Assembly: GCF_019237635.1 (NCBI RefSeq)
Contig: NZ_JAFAGS010000173.1
Location: 1 to 39,931 of the forward strand
From: Pluralibacter sp.
GTDB lineage: Bacteria > Pseudomonadota > Gammaproteobacteria > Enterobacterales > Enterobacteriaceae
Reading direction: 5' to 3'
Length of the DNA: 39,931 nt
Positions 28,003-35,548 of the stretch are shown piece by piece. The first letter of the stretch is position 1. Each line of letters opens with the position of its first letter. The notes below the pieces were generated by a model. That model saw nothing but the letters and a program-made list of their open reading frames with translations, was not told where the DNA came from and ran no database searches. The position numbers and the translations under genes were made by a program.

Positions 28003-28046
28003 AACCTGGCAAAACTGACAAACAACCTGGCAAGAGCAGACAAACA
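28003..28046 (+). promoter_or_regulatory. Tandem FeaR-type binding sites of the tynA promoter
   Basis: Two direct repeats of about 22 bases start at 28003 and 28024, one on each of two helical turns. The first contains TGGCA-N8-AAA (28007-28022), a pattern I recall for FeaR sites in E. coli; the second has TGGCA at 28028 followed by GACAAA with one extra base. The second repeat would abut a -35 region ahead of a weak GATAAG -10 (28069-28074), typical of activation by an AraC-family protein. CCTGGCA (28026-28032) is also inverted at TGCCAGG (28063-28069). Confidence 0.65.
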
Positions 28047-28118
28047 CTCCCGCGCTGTCTCCTGCCAGGATAAGGCTGTCACAACACCAAAACACAACAA
28101 AACAAAATGAGGTCAATG

Positions 28119-30386
28119 ATGAGAAGCATCTCTTCTTTTTCCGCCCGTAAAACGGCGCTGGCCCTGGCAGTCGCTCTTTTTTGCTCCTGGCAGACACCGG
28201 TTTTCGCCCACGGCGGCGAAGCGCATATGGTCCCGATGGACAAAACGCTACAGGACTTTGGCGCCGATGTGCAGTGGGATGATTATGCACAGATGTTCAC
28301 CATCGCCAAAGACGGCGCCTACGTGAAAGTGAAACCTGGCGCAAAAACCGCCGTGGTTAACGGTAAAACGCTGGCGCTGCAGGTGCCGGTGGTGATGAAA
28401 AACAACAAAGCGTGGATTTCGGACACCTTCATCAACGACGTTTTTCAGTCTGGTCTCGATCAGACCTTCCAGGTCGAGAAGCGCCCGCATCCGCTAAACG
28501 CGCTGACCGCGGATGAGATTAAGCAGGCCGTCGCCATCGTCAAGGCGTCGCCGGATTTCCAACCCAATACCCGTTTCACCCAGGTCGCGCTCGCCGAACC
28601 GGAAAAAGCGCAGGTGTGGGATTTTGTACTGCACGGTAAAGCGGTGGAGGGCTCCCGCCAGGCTAACGTCACGATGCTGGACGGCAAGCATGTCATCGAA
28701 AGCGTGGTGAGTCTTAACGAGAAAAAAGTCCTCAGTTGGCAGCCGGTGAAAGATGCGCACGGCATGGTGCTGCTGGATGACTTTACCAGCGTACAGAACA
28801 TCATTAACGCAAGTCATGAATACGCTGAGGCGCTGAAAAAACACGGCATCACCGACCCGAGCAAAGTCATTACCACCCCGCTGACCGTAGGTTATTTCGA
28901 CGGTAAAGACGGCCTGAAGCAAGAAGATCGCCTGCTGAAAGTGGTGAGCTATCTTGATGTCGGCGACGGCAACTACTGGGCGCACCCGATTGAAAACCTG
29001 GTGGCAGTGGTTGATCTTGAGCAGAAGAAAATCATTAAAATTGAAGAAGGCCCGGTGATCCCGGTACCGCTGACGCCGCGCCCCTACGACGGCCGTGACC
29101 GTGTCCAGGCGGCAGTAAAACCTCTGGATATTATTGAGCCGGAAGGGAAAAACTACACCATTACCGGCGATACCGTTCACTGGCAGAACTGGGATTTCCA
29201 CCTGCGCCTCGATTCACGCGTCGGGCCTGTCCTGTCGACCGTCACGTACAACGATAACGGCAACAAACGCCAGATCATGTATGAAGGTTCGCTTGGCGGG
29301 ATGATTGTGCCGTACGGCGACCCGGATGTGGGCTGGTACTTTAAGGCCTATCTGGATTCCGGTGACTACGGGATGGGCACCCTGACGTCCTCTATCGCCC
29401 GCGGTAAAGATGCGCCGTCTAATGCCGTACTGCTGGATGAAACCATTGCCGACTACACCGGTACGCCGATGACCATCCCACACGCTATCGCGGTTTTCGA
29501 GCGCTACGCCGGGCCGGAGTATAAGCATCAGGAGATGGGTCAGCCGAACGTCAGCACCGAGCGACGCGAGCTGGTGATCCGCTGGATTAGCACCGTCGGC
29601 AACTACGACTATATCTTTGACTGGGTATTCCACGACAACGGCGTCATTGGAATTGATGCCGGGGCAACCGGCATTGAAGCGGTGAAAGGCGTGCAGGCGA
29701 AAACCATGCATGACCCGAGCGCGAAAGACGATACGAAATACGGTACGCTTATCGATCACAACATTGTCGGCACCACCCACCAGCACATCTATAACTTCCG
29801 TCTGGATCTCGACGTTGACGGCACCGACAATACGCTGGTGGCCATGGACCCGACCGTGAAGCCGAACACCGCTGGCGGCCCGCGTACCAGCACCATGCAG
29901 ATCGATACACACACTATCGATACCGAGCAGCAGGCGGCGCAGAAGTTCGACCCGGGCACCATTCGCCTGCTGAGCAACACCAGCAAAGAAAACCGCATGG
30001 GCAACCCGGTGTCCTACCAGATAATCCCGTATGCTGGTGGGACGCATCCGGTCGCCACTGGCGCGAAGTTCGCCCCGGACGAGTGGATCTATCACCGCCT
30101 GAGCTTTATGGATAAACAGCTGTGGGTTACCCGCTATCATCCGAACGAACTGTACCCGGAAGGGAAATACCCGAACCGCTCAACCCATGACACCGGGCTT
30201 GGTCAGTACAGCAAGGACAACGAGTCGCTGGATAACCAGGATGATGTGGTGTGGATTACGACCGGCACCACTCACGTCGCCCGCGCCGAAGAGTGGCCGA
30301 TTATGCCGACAGAGTGGGTCCACGCGCTGCTCAAACCGTGGAACTTCTTTGATGAAACGCCGACGCTCGGTGAAAAGAAAAAATAA
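28119..30386 (+). CDS. tynA: Periplasmic copper amine oxidase (tyramine/phenylethylamine oxidase)
   Basis: TynA (MaoA) oxidises 2-phenylethylamine, tyramine and related amines to aldehydes with release of ammonia and hydrogen peroxide. The 755-residue precursor has a signal peptide ending ...TPVFA before HGGEAH. An N-terminal stalk domain (DKTLQDFGADVQWDDYA) and the small domains lead to the catalytic domain. The topaquinone tyrosine is Y496 in VGNYDYIFDW, matching E. coli Y496. Copper histidines are in HQHIYNF, plus a C-terminal one. ATG at 28119 is chosen because GAGG lies six bases upstream; ATG at 28116 and 28107 are in frame. The C terminus ends GEKKK as recalled for the Klebsiella enzyme. 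It is convergent with feaB. Confidence 0.96.
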   Translation: MRSISSFSARKTALALAVALFCSWQTPVFAHGGEAHMVPMDKTLQDFGADVQWDDYAQMFTIAKDGAYVKVKPGAKTAVVNGKTLALQVPVVMKNNKAWISDTFINDVFQSGLDQTFQVEKRPHPLNALTADEIKQAVAIVKASPDFQPNTRFTQVALAEPEKAQVWDFVLHGKAVEGSRQANVTMLDGKHVIESVVSLNEKKVLSWQPVKDAHGMVLLDDFTSVQNIINASHEYAEALKKHGITDPSKVITTPLTVGYFDGKDGLKQEDRLLKVVSYLDVGDGNYWAHPIENLVAVVDLEQKKIIKIEEGPVIPVPLTPRPYDGRDRVQAAVKPLDIIEPEGKNYTITGDTVHWQNWDFHLRLDSRVGPVLSTVTYNDNGNKRQIMYEGSLGGMIVPYGDPDVGWYFKAYLDSGDYGMGTLTSSIARGKDAPSNAVLLDETIADYTGTPMTIPHAIAVFERYAGPEYKHQEMGQPNVSTERRELVIRWISTVGNYDYIFDWVFHDNGVIGIDAGATGIEAVKGVQAKTMHDPSAKDDTKYGTLIDHNIVGTTHQHIYNFRLDLDVDGTDNTLVAMDPTVKPNTAGGPRTSTMQIDTHTIDTEQQAAQKFDPGTIRLLSNTSKENRMGNPVSYQIIPYAGGTHPVATGAKFAPDEWIYHRLSFMDKQLWVTRYHPNELYPEGKYPNRSTHDTGLGQYSKDNESLDNQDDVVWITTGTTHVARAEEWPIMPTEWVHALLKPWNFFDETPTLGEKKK

Positions 30387-30439
30387 CCGTCAGGGGTGGC
30401 CTTCTCCCTGAGGGGGCCATTCACCCGGTTTACCTCCCT

Positions 30440-30459
30440 GCGCCGTGTCAGCACGGCGC
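30440..30459 (+). terminator. Intrinsic terminator-like hairpin after tynA
   Basis: GCGCCGTG (30440-30447) and CACGGCGC (30452-30459) form a perfect 8-bp stem with a TCAG tetraloop followed by CATTTTC. It lies 54 bases past the tynA stop. A weaker TGGCC/GGCCA hairpin lies between them. Confidence 0.7.
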
Positions 30460-30805
30460 CATTTTCACACTCATCGGTACAGTGACAGCCATTAACGCGG
30501 GTATTTACATGTCATCCTTCAAGCTGCCCTGGCGTCGGCTGCGTATTCAACTGAATCGAAACGTCCTGCCAGCAATACAGGAAACCAATATCGTCAGCAG
30601 TTTGTGGATCAGGAGTGATATAGCCCACGCCATCGGATAGTATTCTCCAGAAATAGCAGCAAACATAAAATTTATATATAAACAACAAATCCCCCTCCTG
30701 ACATGCATTTCCACCTCACACCATTTCCAGCCATGCAACAATGTGCTTTATAATTACCCTTCTGCTTTAAACTATTTTTACGAATAAACATTCGAAAGGT
30801 GAACG
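30460..30805. other. Gene-poor left flank of the AT-rich islet
   Basis: No gene is supported. A 43-codon plus-strand reading frame begins with ATG at 30509 but has no ribosome binding site. The bases around 30515-30550 (CTTCAAGCTGCC and GCGTCGGCTGCG) resemble a dispersed intergenic sequence I recall from Klebsiella- and Serratia-type genomes, which would make them a repeat remnant. From about 30640 on, composition falls sharply in GC. The promoter of the following gene is at the right end. Confidence 0.45.
30725..30754 (+). promoter_or_regulatory. Candidate promoter of the repeat-protein gene
   Basis: A perfect TATAAT lies at 30749-30754, 51 bases before the start codon. The best -35 candidate, TTCCAG at 30725-30730 with an 18-base spacer, is poor, so an activator or UP-type AT tract may be needed. 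Confidence 0.45.
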
Positions 30806-31621
30806 ATGAAAAAACTATCTCTAATGATGCTATTTTTATGCAACCTTATCGTAGCATCAGTAAATGCCGAAACGTACCCAGACAAGAGCGAGCAAGAAGC
30901 AAAGGATATCAAGAAATATACCTTAACAAATACCTTATACATCGATAAAACTGGGCGAGAAATAGAAGCAATAAAAGATGCAATGGGAAACACCCTCTAT
31001 CGGGACAAAAATGGGGTGAAAATAAAATGCATAAATAAAGACATGAAGAAAAACGCCTCAACATATACCATTTTTCGCAACAAAGATGGACAAAAGATAC
31101 AGTGCATAGAGAAAAGCGCCTCGAAAAAAGTCACGCATCACAATAAAGGCGAGCAAAAAGCAGGGAACGTCACAACATATATCACAGGAAATACCACCAA
31201 TGATAATACGGGTGAAAACGAAACAGGGAGTGCCACGACATATACTACAGGGAATAGTACCTATCGCAATAATAAAGGACAAGAGCTAGGGAGCGCCAGG
31301 ACTGATATCACGGGAAATACCACCTATCGCAACAATAGCGGACAAGTTTTTGGGAGTGCCAAGACTGACGCCACGGGAAATACCACCTATCGCAACAATA
31401 GCGGACAAGAGATAGGGAGCGTCAAGAAGGATTCCTCGGGACATGCCACCTATAGAAATAAAAGTGGAGATGAAGTGGGAAGTGCCAGCACGGATAGTAT
31501 GGGAAATACCGAATATCGTAACAAATACGGTCAAGTAGTAGGAAGCTCCACTAAAGATTCCTTAGGGAATATCATATATCGCGACAAGTATGGGCGAGAA
31601 ATAAAAAAGGAACCTCATTAA
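30806..31621 (+). CDS. Exported protein with 21-residue tandem repeats, function unknown
   Basis: I do not recognise this 271-residue protein. Residues 1-21 are a clear Sec signal peptide (MKKLSLMMLFLCNLIVASVNA). Residues 22-140 hold degenerate repeats of the type GNTLYRDKNG with two cysteines (in IKCINK and IQCIEK). Residues 141-266 are six exact-length 21-residue repeats with core pattern GSA..D..GNTTYRN..GQE, followed by KKEPH. The repeats are rich in Gly, Asn, Thr, Ser and Tyr and resemble adhesin or beta-solenoid repeats, but are not classical RHS YD repeats. The gene is much more AT-rich than its neighbours and lies between convergent tynA and feaB, so it was probably acquired. AAGG precedes the ATG. 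A surface or secreted role is plausible, not shown. Confidence 0.75.
   Translation: MKKLSLMMLFLCNLIVASVNAETYPDKSEQEAKDIKKYTLTNTLYIDKTGREIEAIKDAMGNTLYRDKNGVKIKCINKDMKKNASTYTIFRNKDGQKIQCIEKSASKKVTHHNKGEQKAGNVTTYITGNTTNDNTGENETGSATTYTTGNSTYRNNKGQELGSARTDITGNTTYRNNSGQVFGSAKTDATGNTTYRNNSGQEIGSVKKDSSGHATYRNKSGDEVGSASTDSMGNTEYRNKYGQVVGSSTKDSLGNIIYRDKYGREIKKEPH
31226..31603 (+). repeat. Six tandem 63-bp coding repeats
   Basis: Units start at 31226, 31289, 31352, 31415, 31478 and 31541, each exactly 63 bp. Units 2 and 3 are nearly identical at DNA level, pointing to recent duplication, while units 4-6 have diverged in DNA more than in protein. Confidence 0.9.
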
Positions 31622-31956
31622 TCCCGCGTTGCTTCCATAAAGCGTCTCTGCACCGCCAGTGAGGCAAACGCCGCGGGTATTGTCATCGCAACTTACCTGG
31701 CAGATGACGCTGAGAATTTGGGTTTCCCTGAACAGAGGTGTCAGCGGACCAGGTTAGTTTATATTTAAATCATAAGCGTATTTAAAACTACACCATTTGC
31801 TACATATAGTGTGTTCTCAAAACCTCAACAACAGCGGCTTGCGTGGCCCGCCAGAGATGATTTTTATCGTTGTCTCTAGTCGGCGCGTGATGCAAGTACT
31901 TCCCCGAACGATGTCAAGAGCACCGTTTAATGCAGCACCCGAAAAGGAAATTCATC
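31622..31956. other. Spacer inside the islet, no supported gene
   Basis: The first 130 bases are of backbone-like GC content and leave one plus-strand frame open for about 48 codons without a start codon, which may be a gene remnant. From about 31750 the sequence is AT-rich and should hold the promoter of the following lipoprotein gene. No terminator hairpin is obvious after the repeat-protein gene. Confidence 0.5.
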
Positions 31957-32679
31957 ATGTCCAACGCGATAAAGACTGACACACCGTTAGAGCAAACTTT
32001 TGACATAATGGGAAATAAAAAGATAAAAATAACGGTTTTATCTGCGCTGGTAGTATCCATAGCCTCCATCATCACTGGCTGCGGTACTATCAGAACATTG
32101 TCACCTACCGAGGTGTCCGCTTTACCCGACGACGTGTTAGCTGATTGTGTTGCTTCAGGCGGCAGATATGTAAGAAACCGATATGTCAAACTCGCAGACT
32201 GTACTTTTGAAATAGAGAAACGGGCTAAAGCTAAGAAGGAGTATGTCAAAACCAATACCAAAAAAGTTGGCGATTTTACAACAACTATTATGGAATACAG
32301 TTCCAGTAGCGATAGTCCTCCTGACTGGAGACACGCAGCATATCAAAAGTCTAAAGAGGGCGGTGCGACCTTAGATCTCCGATGTGCCTACGGAGTTAAA
32401 TCCACTATTTGGCTCAATTCCGTGCCTGTATCTAAAGTGATTACATATAACGTTGACGGGACTGTGTATAAAAAGAAGTACAAATACATATCCACGGAAA
32501 AGGGTCTAGAATCATTAAGTACCCCATTTATTGATGGGCGTGCAATGAACAATATGGCGGAGGGGAAAACGTTGAAAGTGAGCGTTAATACGGCTAGCGG
32601 AGTACAAACGTATACGTTTGGTCTTAAAGGACTCAACCAAGCCTTTGGCTATGTTGCCGAGGGTTGCCCTGGTATGTAA
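31957..32679 (+). CDS. Putative lipoprotein, function unknown
   Basis: I do not recognise this 240-residue protein. A hydrophobic stretch ending in the lipobox IITGC places the lipidated cysteine at residue 42 with this start, so the N-region is unusually long. The ATG at 31957 is chosen for its AAGGA ribosome binding site; ATG at 32008 would give a conventional 25-residue signal (MGNKKIKITVLSALVVSIASIITGC) but lacks one. The mature part has three further cysteine pairs' worth of residues (CVASGG, LADCTF, LRCAYG, EGCPG), suggesting disulfides. The C-terminal FGLKGLNQAFGYVAEGC recalls the ends of IalB-type invasion-associated proteins, a weak likeness. AT-rich and probably acquired together with the repeat protein upstream. 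Confidence 0.65.
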   Translation: MSNAIKTDTPLEQTFDIMGNKKIKITVLSALVVSIASIITGCGTIRTLSPTEVSALPDDVLADCVASGGRYVRNRYVKLADCTFEIEKRAKAKKEYVKTNTKKVGDFTTTIMEYSSSSDSPPDWRHAAYQKSKEGGATLDLRCAYGVKSTIWLNSVPVSKVITYNVDGTVYKKKYKYISTEKGLESLSTPFIDGRAMNNMAEGKTLKVSVNTASGVQTYTFGLKGLNQAFGYVAEGCPGM

Positions 32680-32794
32680 CCATCTGCTTACTCAAACTGA
32701 AACCCTCCCGGGGAAACGCGACATAACAACCACGTTTATCCGATATTTTGGTACGAACCGGATTGGTTACGATGTCGCCAGCAAGGAAATGCCT

Positions 32795-33742
32795 TCACTG
32801 CGCAAAATCGAGCAAAATCTTCTCCGCTCTGCCCACCTCCCGGACGGCCTCAAGCGCCAGTCGCCACTGTCGCCATGGGATGATTCTCACTGGCGGCAGC
32901 ACCGTTTGCGGCAGCAGCCGCCAGAGTTCATTAAACGCCGCCTGCCATGCGCGCTCATCCAGTTGCGGCAGCGCTTCCCGCAGATGAAATTTAACGACTT
33001 TCGCCTGCCCCCGCCGGTAGCTGACCGGCTGGCCCGACAGCAACCCGTAGGAAATTAAGCTGGCATTCGGCGACAGCGCCTGCAGCATCAGGGTTGCCAG
33101 TTCGCCGCCAACGGCGTCAAACACCAGGTCCGCCTCGTGACTGATAAGCTGTAGCGTGGCGAGGTCCTGCGCCATCACTGGACAGACGCCAAGCCGGGTT
33201 AACCGTTCCACATGCGCAGGGGAACGGATAACGCCGCTGACCGAACGGGCGCCCATCCGCAGCGCCCACTGGGCCAGCAGACCCGCGCAGGAACTGGACG
33301 CCGCCGTGAGCACCACGCGTTTGTCGCGTACCGGCCAGCGACGCAGCATAAGCAGCGCCGTCAGCGGGTTAATATACCCGCGCGCCGCCAGCGTATCGTC
33401 GATATCATCCGGTACCGCGACCAGCCAGCGGCTATCGAGATCAAGCGCCGTTTGCCATGTGCCTTCCCCGCGTAACGGTAAAATGCGCTGTCCTGACCAG
33501 CGCTCAAACCCCGGCGAGACGTCCGTCACCGTCGCCACGCCTTCATACCCGGCGACGCACGGCAGCCGGGTGCGATGACGATAGGCGCCGGTCACCGGGA
33601 TAAGATCAGAGGGGTTAACCGGGGCATAGCGCATGCTGGCCCGCACCAGGCCTGTGCTAAGCGCCATCTGCGCCAGGGTCTGCAGATGCAGGACAGACTC
33701 GGGTTGACCATAGCGGTCATAGCGAATGCAGTATTTATTCAT
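32795..33742 (-). CDS. MDR-family oxidoreductase (2-enoyl reductase / quinone reductase-like)
   Basis: A 315-residue NAD(P)H-dependent medium-chain dehydrogenase/reductase without structural zinc loop. The N-terminal GroES-like domain has the enoyl-reductase-type motif APVNPSDLIPVTGAY (about residues 40-54) and LPCVAGYEGVATV. Then come LPLRGEGTWQ and YINPLTALLML, typical of the MECR/ETR-like subgroup. The Rossmann part is VVLTAASSSCAGLLAQWALRMGARSV, and VFDAVGGELATLML follows. The usual GxGxxG is degenerate (AASSSCAG). It lies downstream of feaB on the same strand, but the feaB terminator ends just before its ATG and no Shine-Dalgarno is present. GC content is like the backbone. I do not recall it at this position in E. 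coli. Confidence 0.8.
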   Translation of the reverse strand: MNKYCIRYDRYGQPESVLHLQTLAQMALSTGLVRASMRYAPVNPSDLIPVTGAYRHRTRLPCVAGYEGVATVTDVSPGFERWSGQRILPLRGEGTWQTALDLDSRWLVAVPDDIDDTLAARGYINPLTALLMLRRWPVRDKRVVLTAASSSCAGLLAQWALRMGARSVSGVIRSPAHVERLTRLGVCPVMAQDLATLQLISHEADLVFDAVGGELATLMLQALSPNASLISYGLLSGQPVSYRRGQAKVVKFHLREALPQLDERAWQAAFNELWRLLPQTVLPPVRIIPWRQWRLALEAVREVGRAEKILLDFAQ

Positions 33743-33750
33743 CAATAAAA

Positions 33751-33772
33751 AAGCGGCCTTTTCAGGCCGCTT
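33751..33772 (-). terminator. Intrinsic terminator after feaB, abutting the reductase start
   Basis: AAGCGGCC (33751-33758) and GGCCGCTT (33765-33772) form a perfect 8-bp stem followed on the minus strand by TTTTTTATTG. The T-run ends only a few bases before the ATG of the reductase gene at 33742. Confidence 0.88.
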
Positions 33773-33782
33773 CGCTGAGGGA

Positions 33783-33808
33783 TCCTTACAGGGATAATAC
33801 CATCCCTG
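33783..33808 (-). promoter_or_regulatory. Second hairpin between feaB stop and its terminator
   Basis: CAGGGAT (33789-33795) and ATCCCTG (33802-33808) form a 7-bp stem just past the feaB stop codon. A further GGGAT at 33779-33783 region offers an alternative partner for the same ATCCC, so mutually exclusive folds are possible. Confidence 0.35.
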
Positions 33809-33819
33809 CCCCCGAAGGG

Positions 33820-35319
33820 TTAATAGCGTACGCAGATTGACTTCGTTTCGCACCAACCGTCCAGCCAGTCGGTGCCGAAATCACGGCCGGTGCCGGACTG
33901 CTTCATACCGCCAAACGGCAGGTTGGGATCGATAAGCGTATGGCTGTTCACCCACACCGTACCGGCCTGCAGGCGATCGCTGTAGCCGAGCGCTTGTGAC
34001 AGATCCCGCGTCCAGACGCTGGCCGTCAGGCCGTATTCGGTCTCATTCGCCAGACGCAGCGCCTCTTCGCCATCCGCCACGCGCACCAGGTTCACCACCG
34101 GGCCGAACACCTCTTCACGGGTCAGGCGCAGACGGGCGTCCGGATTCACCACCAGCGTCGGTCGGATATAGTAGCCTTGCCCGTTCGGCCCTTCATTACC
34201 GTGGATAAGCTCCGCCTGATGCTGCTGCGCATCGTGGAGGAACGCGGCGACTTTATCGCAATGCGCGCGGCTCGCCAGCGGGTTAATCTGTGCGGCCTCG
34301 GACATCCCCGGCCCCACGGAGAGCGATTTCACCGCCTGCTCAAAACCGGTGACCAGCGTGTCGAACAGCGGCGCTTCGATGTAGATTCGCGAGCTGGCGG
34401 CACAGACCTGCCCCTGGTTGAGGAAGCTGCCCATCATCAGCCCTTCGATGACCCACTGCGGATCGGCGTCTTTCAGCACGATGGCCGGGTTCTTACCGCC
34501 GAGCTCCAGCGTCACGCGGGTCAGCCTGTCTGCCGCCGTACGGGCTATCTGCTTACCGGTCTGTGTTGAACCGGTAAAGCTCACCTTCGCCACGTGCGGG
34601 TGGGAGGTCAGCGCAGCGCCGCATTCCGCGCCGCGGCCGGTCACTACGTTAAACACCCCTTCGGGGACCCCAGCTTCCACCGCCAGCTCCGCCACGCGCA
34701 GCAGCGTCAGCGGCGTAGTTTCCGACGGTTTAATTACGATGGAGCACCCTGCCGCCAGCGCGGGCATCACTTTCCACATGCCGATCATCAGCGGGAAGTT
34801 CCACGGCACAATACCGGCCACCACGCCGACAGGCTCTTTGCGTGTCCAGGCCTGGTAGCGCGCGCCGGGTGGCAGCGGAATAGACACGTCCAGCGTCTGA
34901 CCGGTAATTTTGGTGGTCAGCCCGGCGGTGTAGCGCATCCAGTTCAGCGTGCAGGCGACCTCAAAGGCGCGGGAAATATTAATCGATTTCCCCTGCTCCA
35001 GCGTCTCTAGCTGCGCCAGTTCTTCGCTGTGCTGCTCCACGAGATCGGTAAAGCGCAGCAGAATACGCTCACGCTCTGCCGGTAAACGTCCTGCCCAGCG
35101 GCGATCGACAAACGCGCGCCACGCCGACATCACGGCGCTGTCCACATCGGCGCTGTTGGCGTCGGCGGTGGTGGCAATGGCCTCGCCCGTCGCCGGGTTC
35201 CAGACGGTCAGACGTTTATCACTACGCGACGGCTGCTGCGCGCCATCAATGAAAAGCCCATGCTGGCGCGCCAGAAACTGCTGTACGCGCTCCAGGATAG
35301 CAACCTGTGAATCAGACAT
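33820..35319 (-). CDS. feaB: Phenylacetaldehyde dehydrogenase
   Basis: FeaB oxidises phenylacetaldehyde (and 4-hydroxyphenylacetaldehyde) with NAD+ to the arylacetate, linking TynA to the paa pathway. The 499-residue protein equals the E. coli length. It is a class I aldehyde dehydrogenase with [14 protein letters not shown] (about residues 170-183), nucleotide-binding [10 protein letters not shown] (247-256), the general base E272 in LELGGKNPA and the nucleophile C306 in [11 protein letters not shown]. The C-terminal [15 protein letters not shown] is conserved. AAGGAG precedes the ATG. It is divergent from feaR across 229 bases that hold a FeaR-type site, and convergent with tynA across the islet. 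Confidence 0.96.
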   Translation of the reverse strand: MSDSQVAILERVQQFLARQHGLFIDGAQQPSRSDKRLTVWNPATGEAIATTADANSADVDSAVMSAWRAFVDRRWAGRLPAERERILLRFTDLVEQHSEELAQLETLEQGKSINISRAFEVACTLNWMRYTAGLTTKITGQTLDVSIPLPPGARYQAWTRKEPVGVVAGIVPWNFPLMIGMWKVMPALAAGCSIVIKPSETTPLTLLRVAELAVEAGVPEGVFNVVTGRGAECGAALTSHPHVAKVSFTGSTQTGKQIARTAADRLTRVTLELGGKNPAIVLKDADPQWVIEGLMMGSFLNQGQVCAASSRIYIEAPLFDTLVTGFEQAVKSLSVGPGMSEAAQINPLASRAHCDKVAAFLHDAQQHQAELIHGNEGPNGQGYYIRPTLVVNPDARLRLTREEVFGPVVNLVRVADGEEALRLANETEYGLTASVWTRDLSQALGYSDRLQAGTVWVNSHTLIDPNLPFGGMKQSGTGRDFGTDWLDGWCETKSICVRY

Positions 35320-35400
35320 ATCAACTCCTTATTACCCATCGCGGTTTTCTGTAGTCTAGAACGCGGTGACGAGACGCGCTTTTATCTCTCTGTCATTCGC

Positions 35401-35416
35401 TTTGTCAGCTGTGACA
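35401..35416 (-). promoter_or_regulatory. FeaR-type site in the feaB promoter
   Basis: On the minus strand the bases read TGTCA-N8-AAA, the same arrangement as TGGCA-N8-AAA in front of tynA, and both share the inner CTGACAAA. It lies 82-97 bases upstream of the feaB start codon, between feaB and the divergent feaR. Confidence 0.6.
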
Positions 35417-35548
35417 GCTGCCGCAAATAGTGACAATAGTCAGTAGCCCCGCTGTTGCTGGCGAGACTTCTTTCGTATAGTCACGTTGATGGCTTTTCAT
35501 GCAACATAAATGCAACAATAAAAATCATTTTGCTGACAGAGACCGACC

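Noticed and set aside
27262-28290. Minus-strand reading frame covering the paaZ end and the tynA start
   Set aside because: It spans two real genes and their intergenic region and shows no recognisable domain.
30509-30640. 43-codon reading frame in the tynA downstream region
   Set aside because: No ribosome binding site, no recognisable product, and it overlaps a probable repeat remnant.
31226-31603. CRISPR-like regular repeats
   Set aside because: Units are contiguous 63-bp coding repeats in frame with a signal-peptide protein and have no unique spacers.
30806-31621. RHS-type YD repeat toxin
   Set aside because: The repeats have a different length and pattern (21 residues, GNTTYRN) and there is no core or toxin tip domain.
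32618-33058. Plus-strand reading frame after the orphan lipoprotein gene
   Set aside because: It starts inside the lipoprotein gene and is mostly antisense to the reductase gene.
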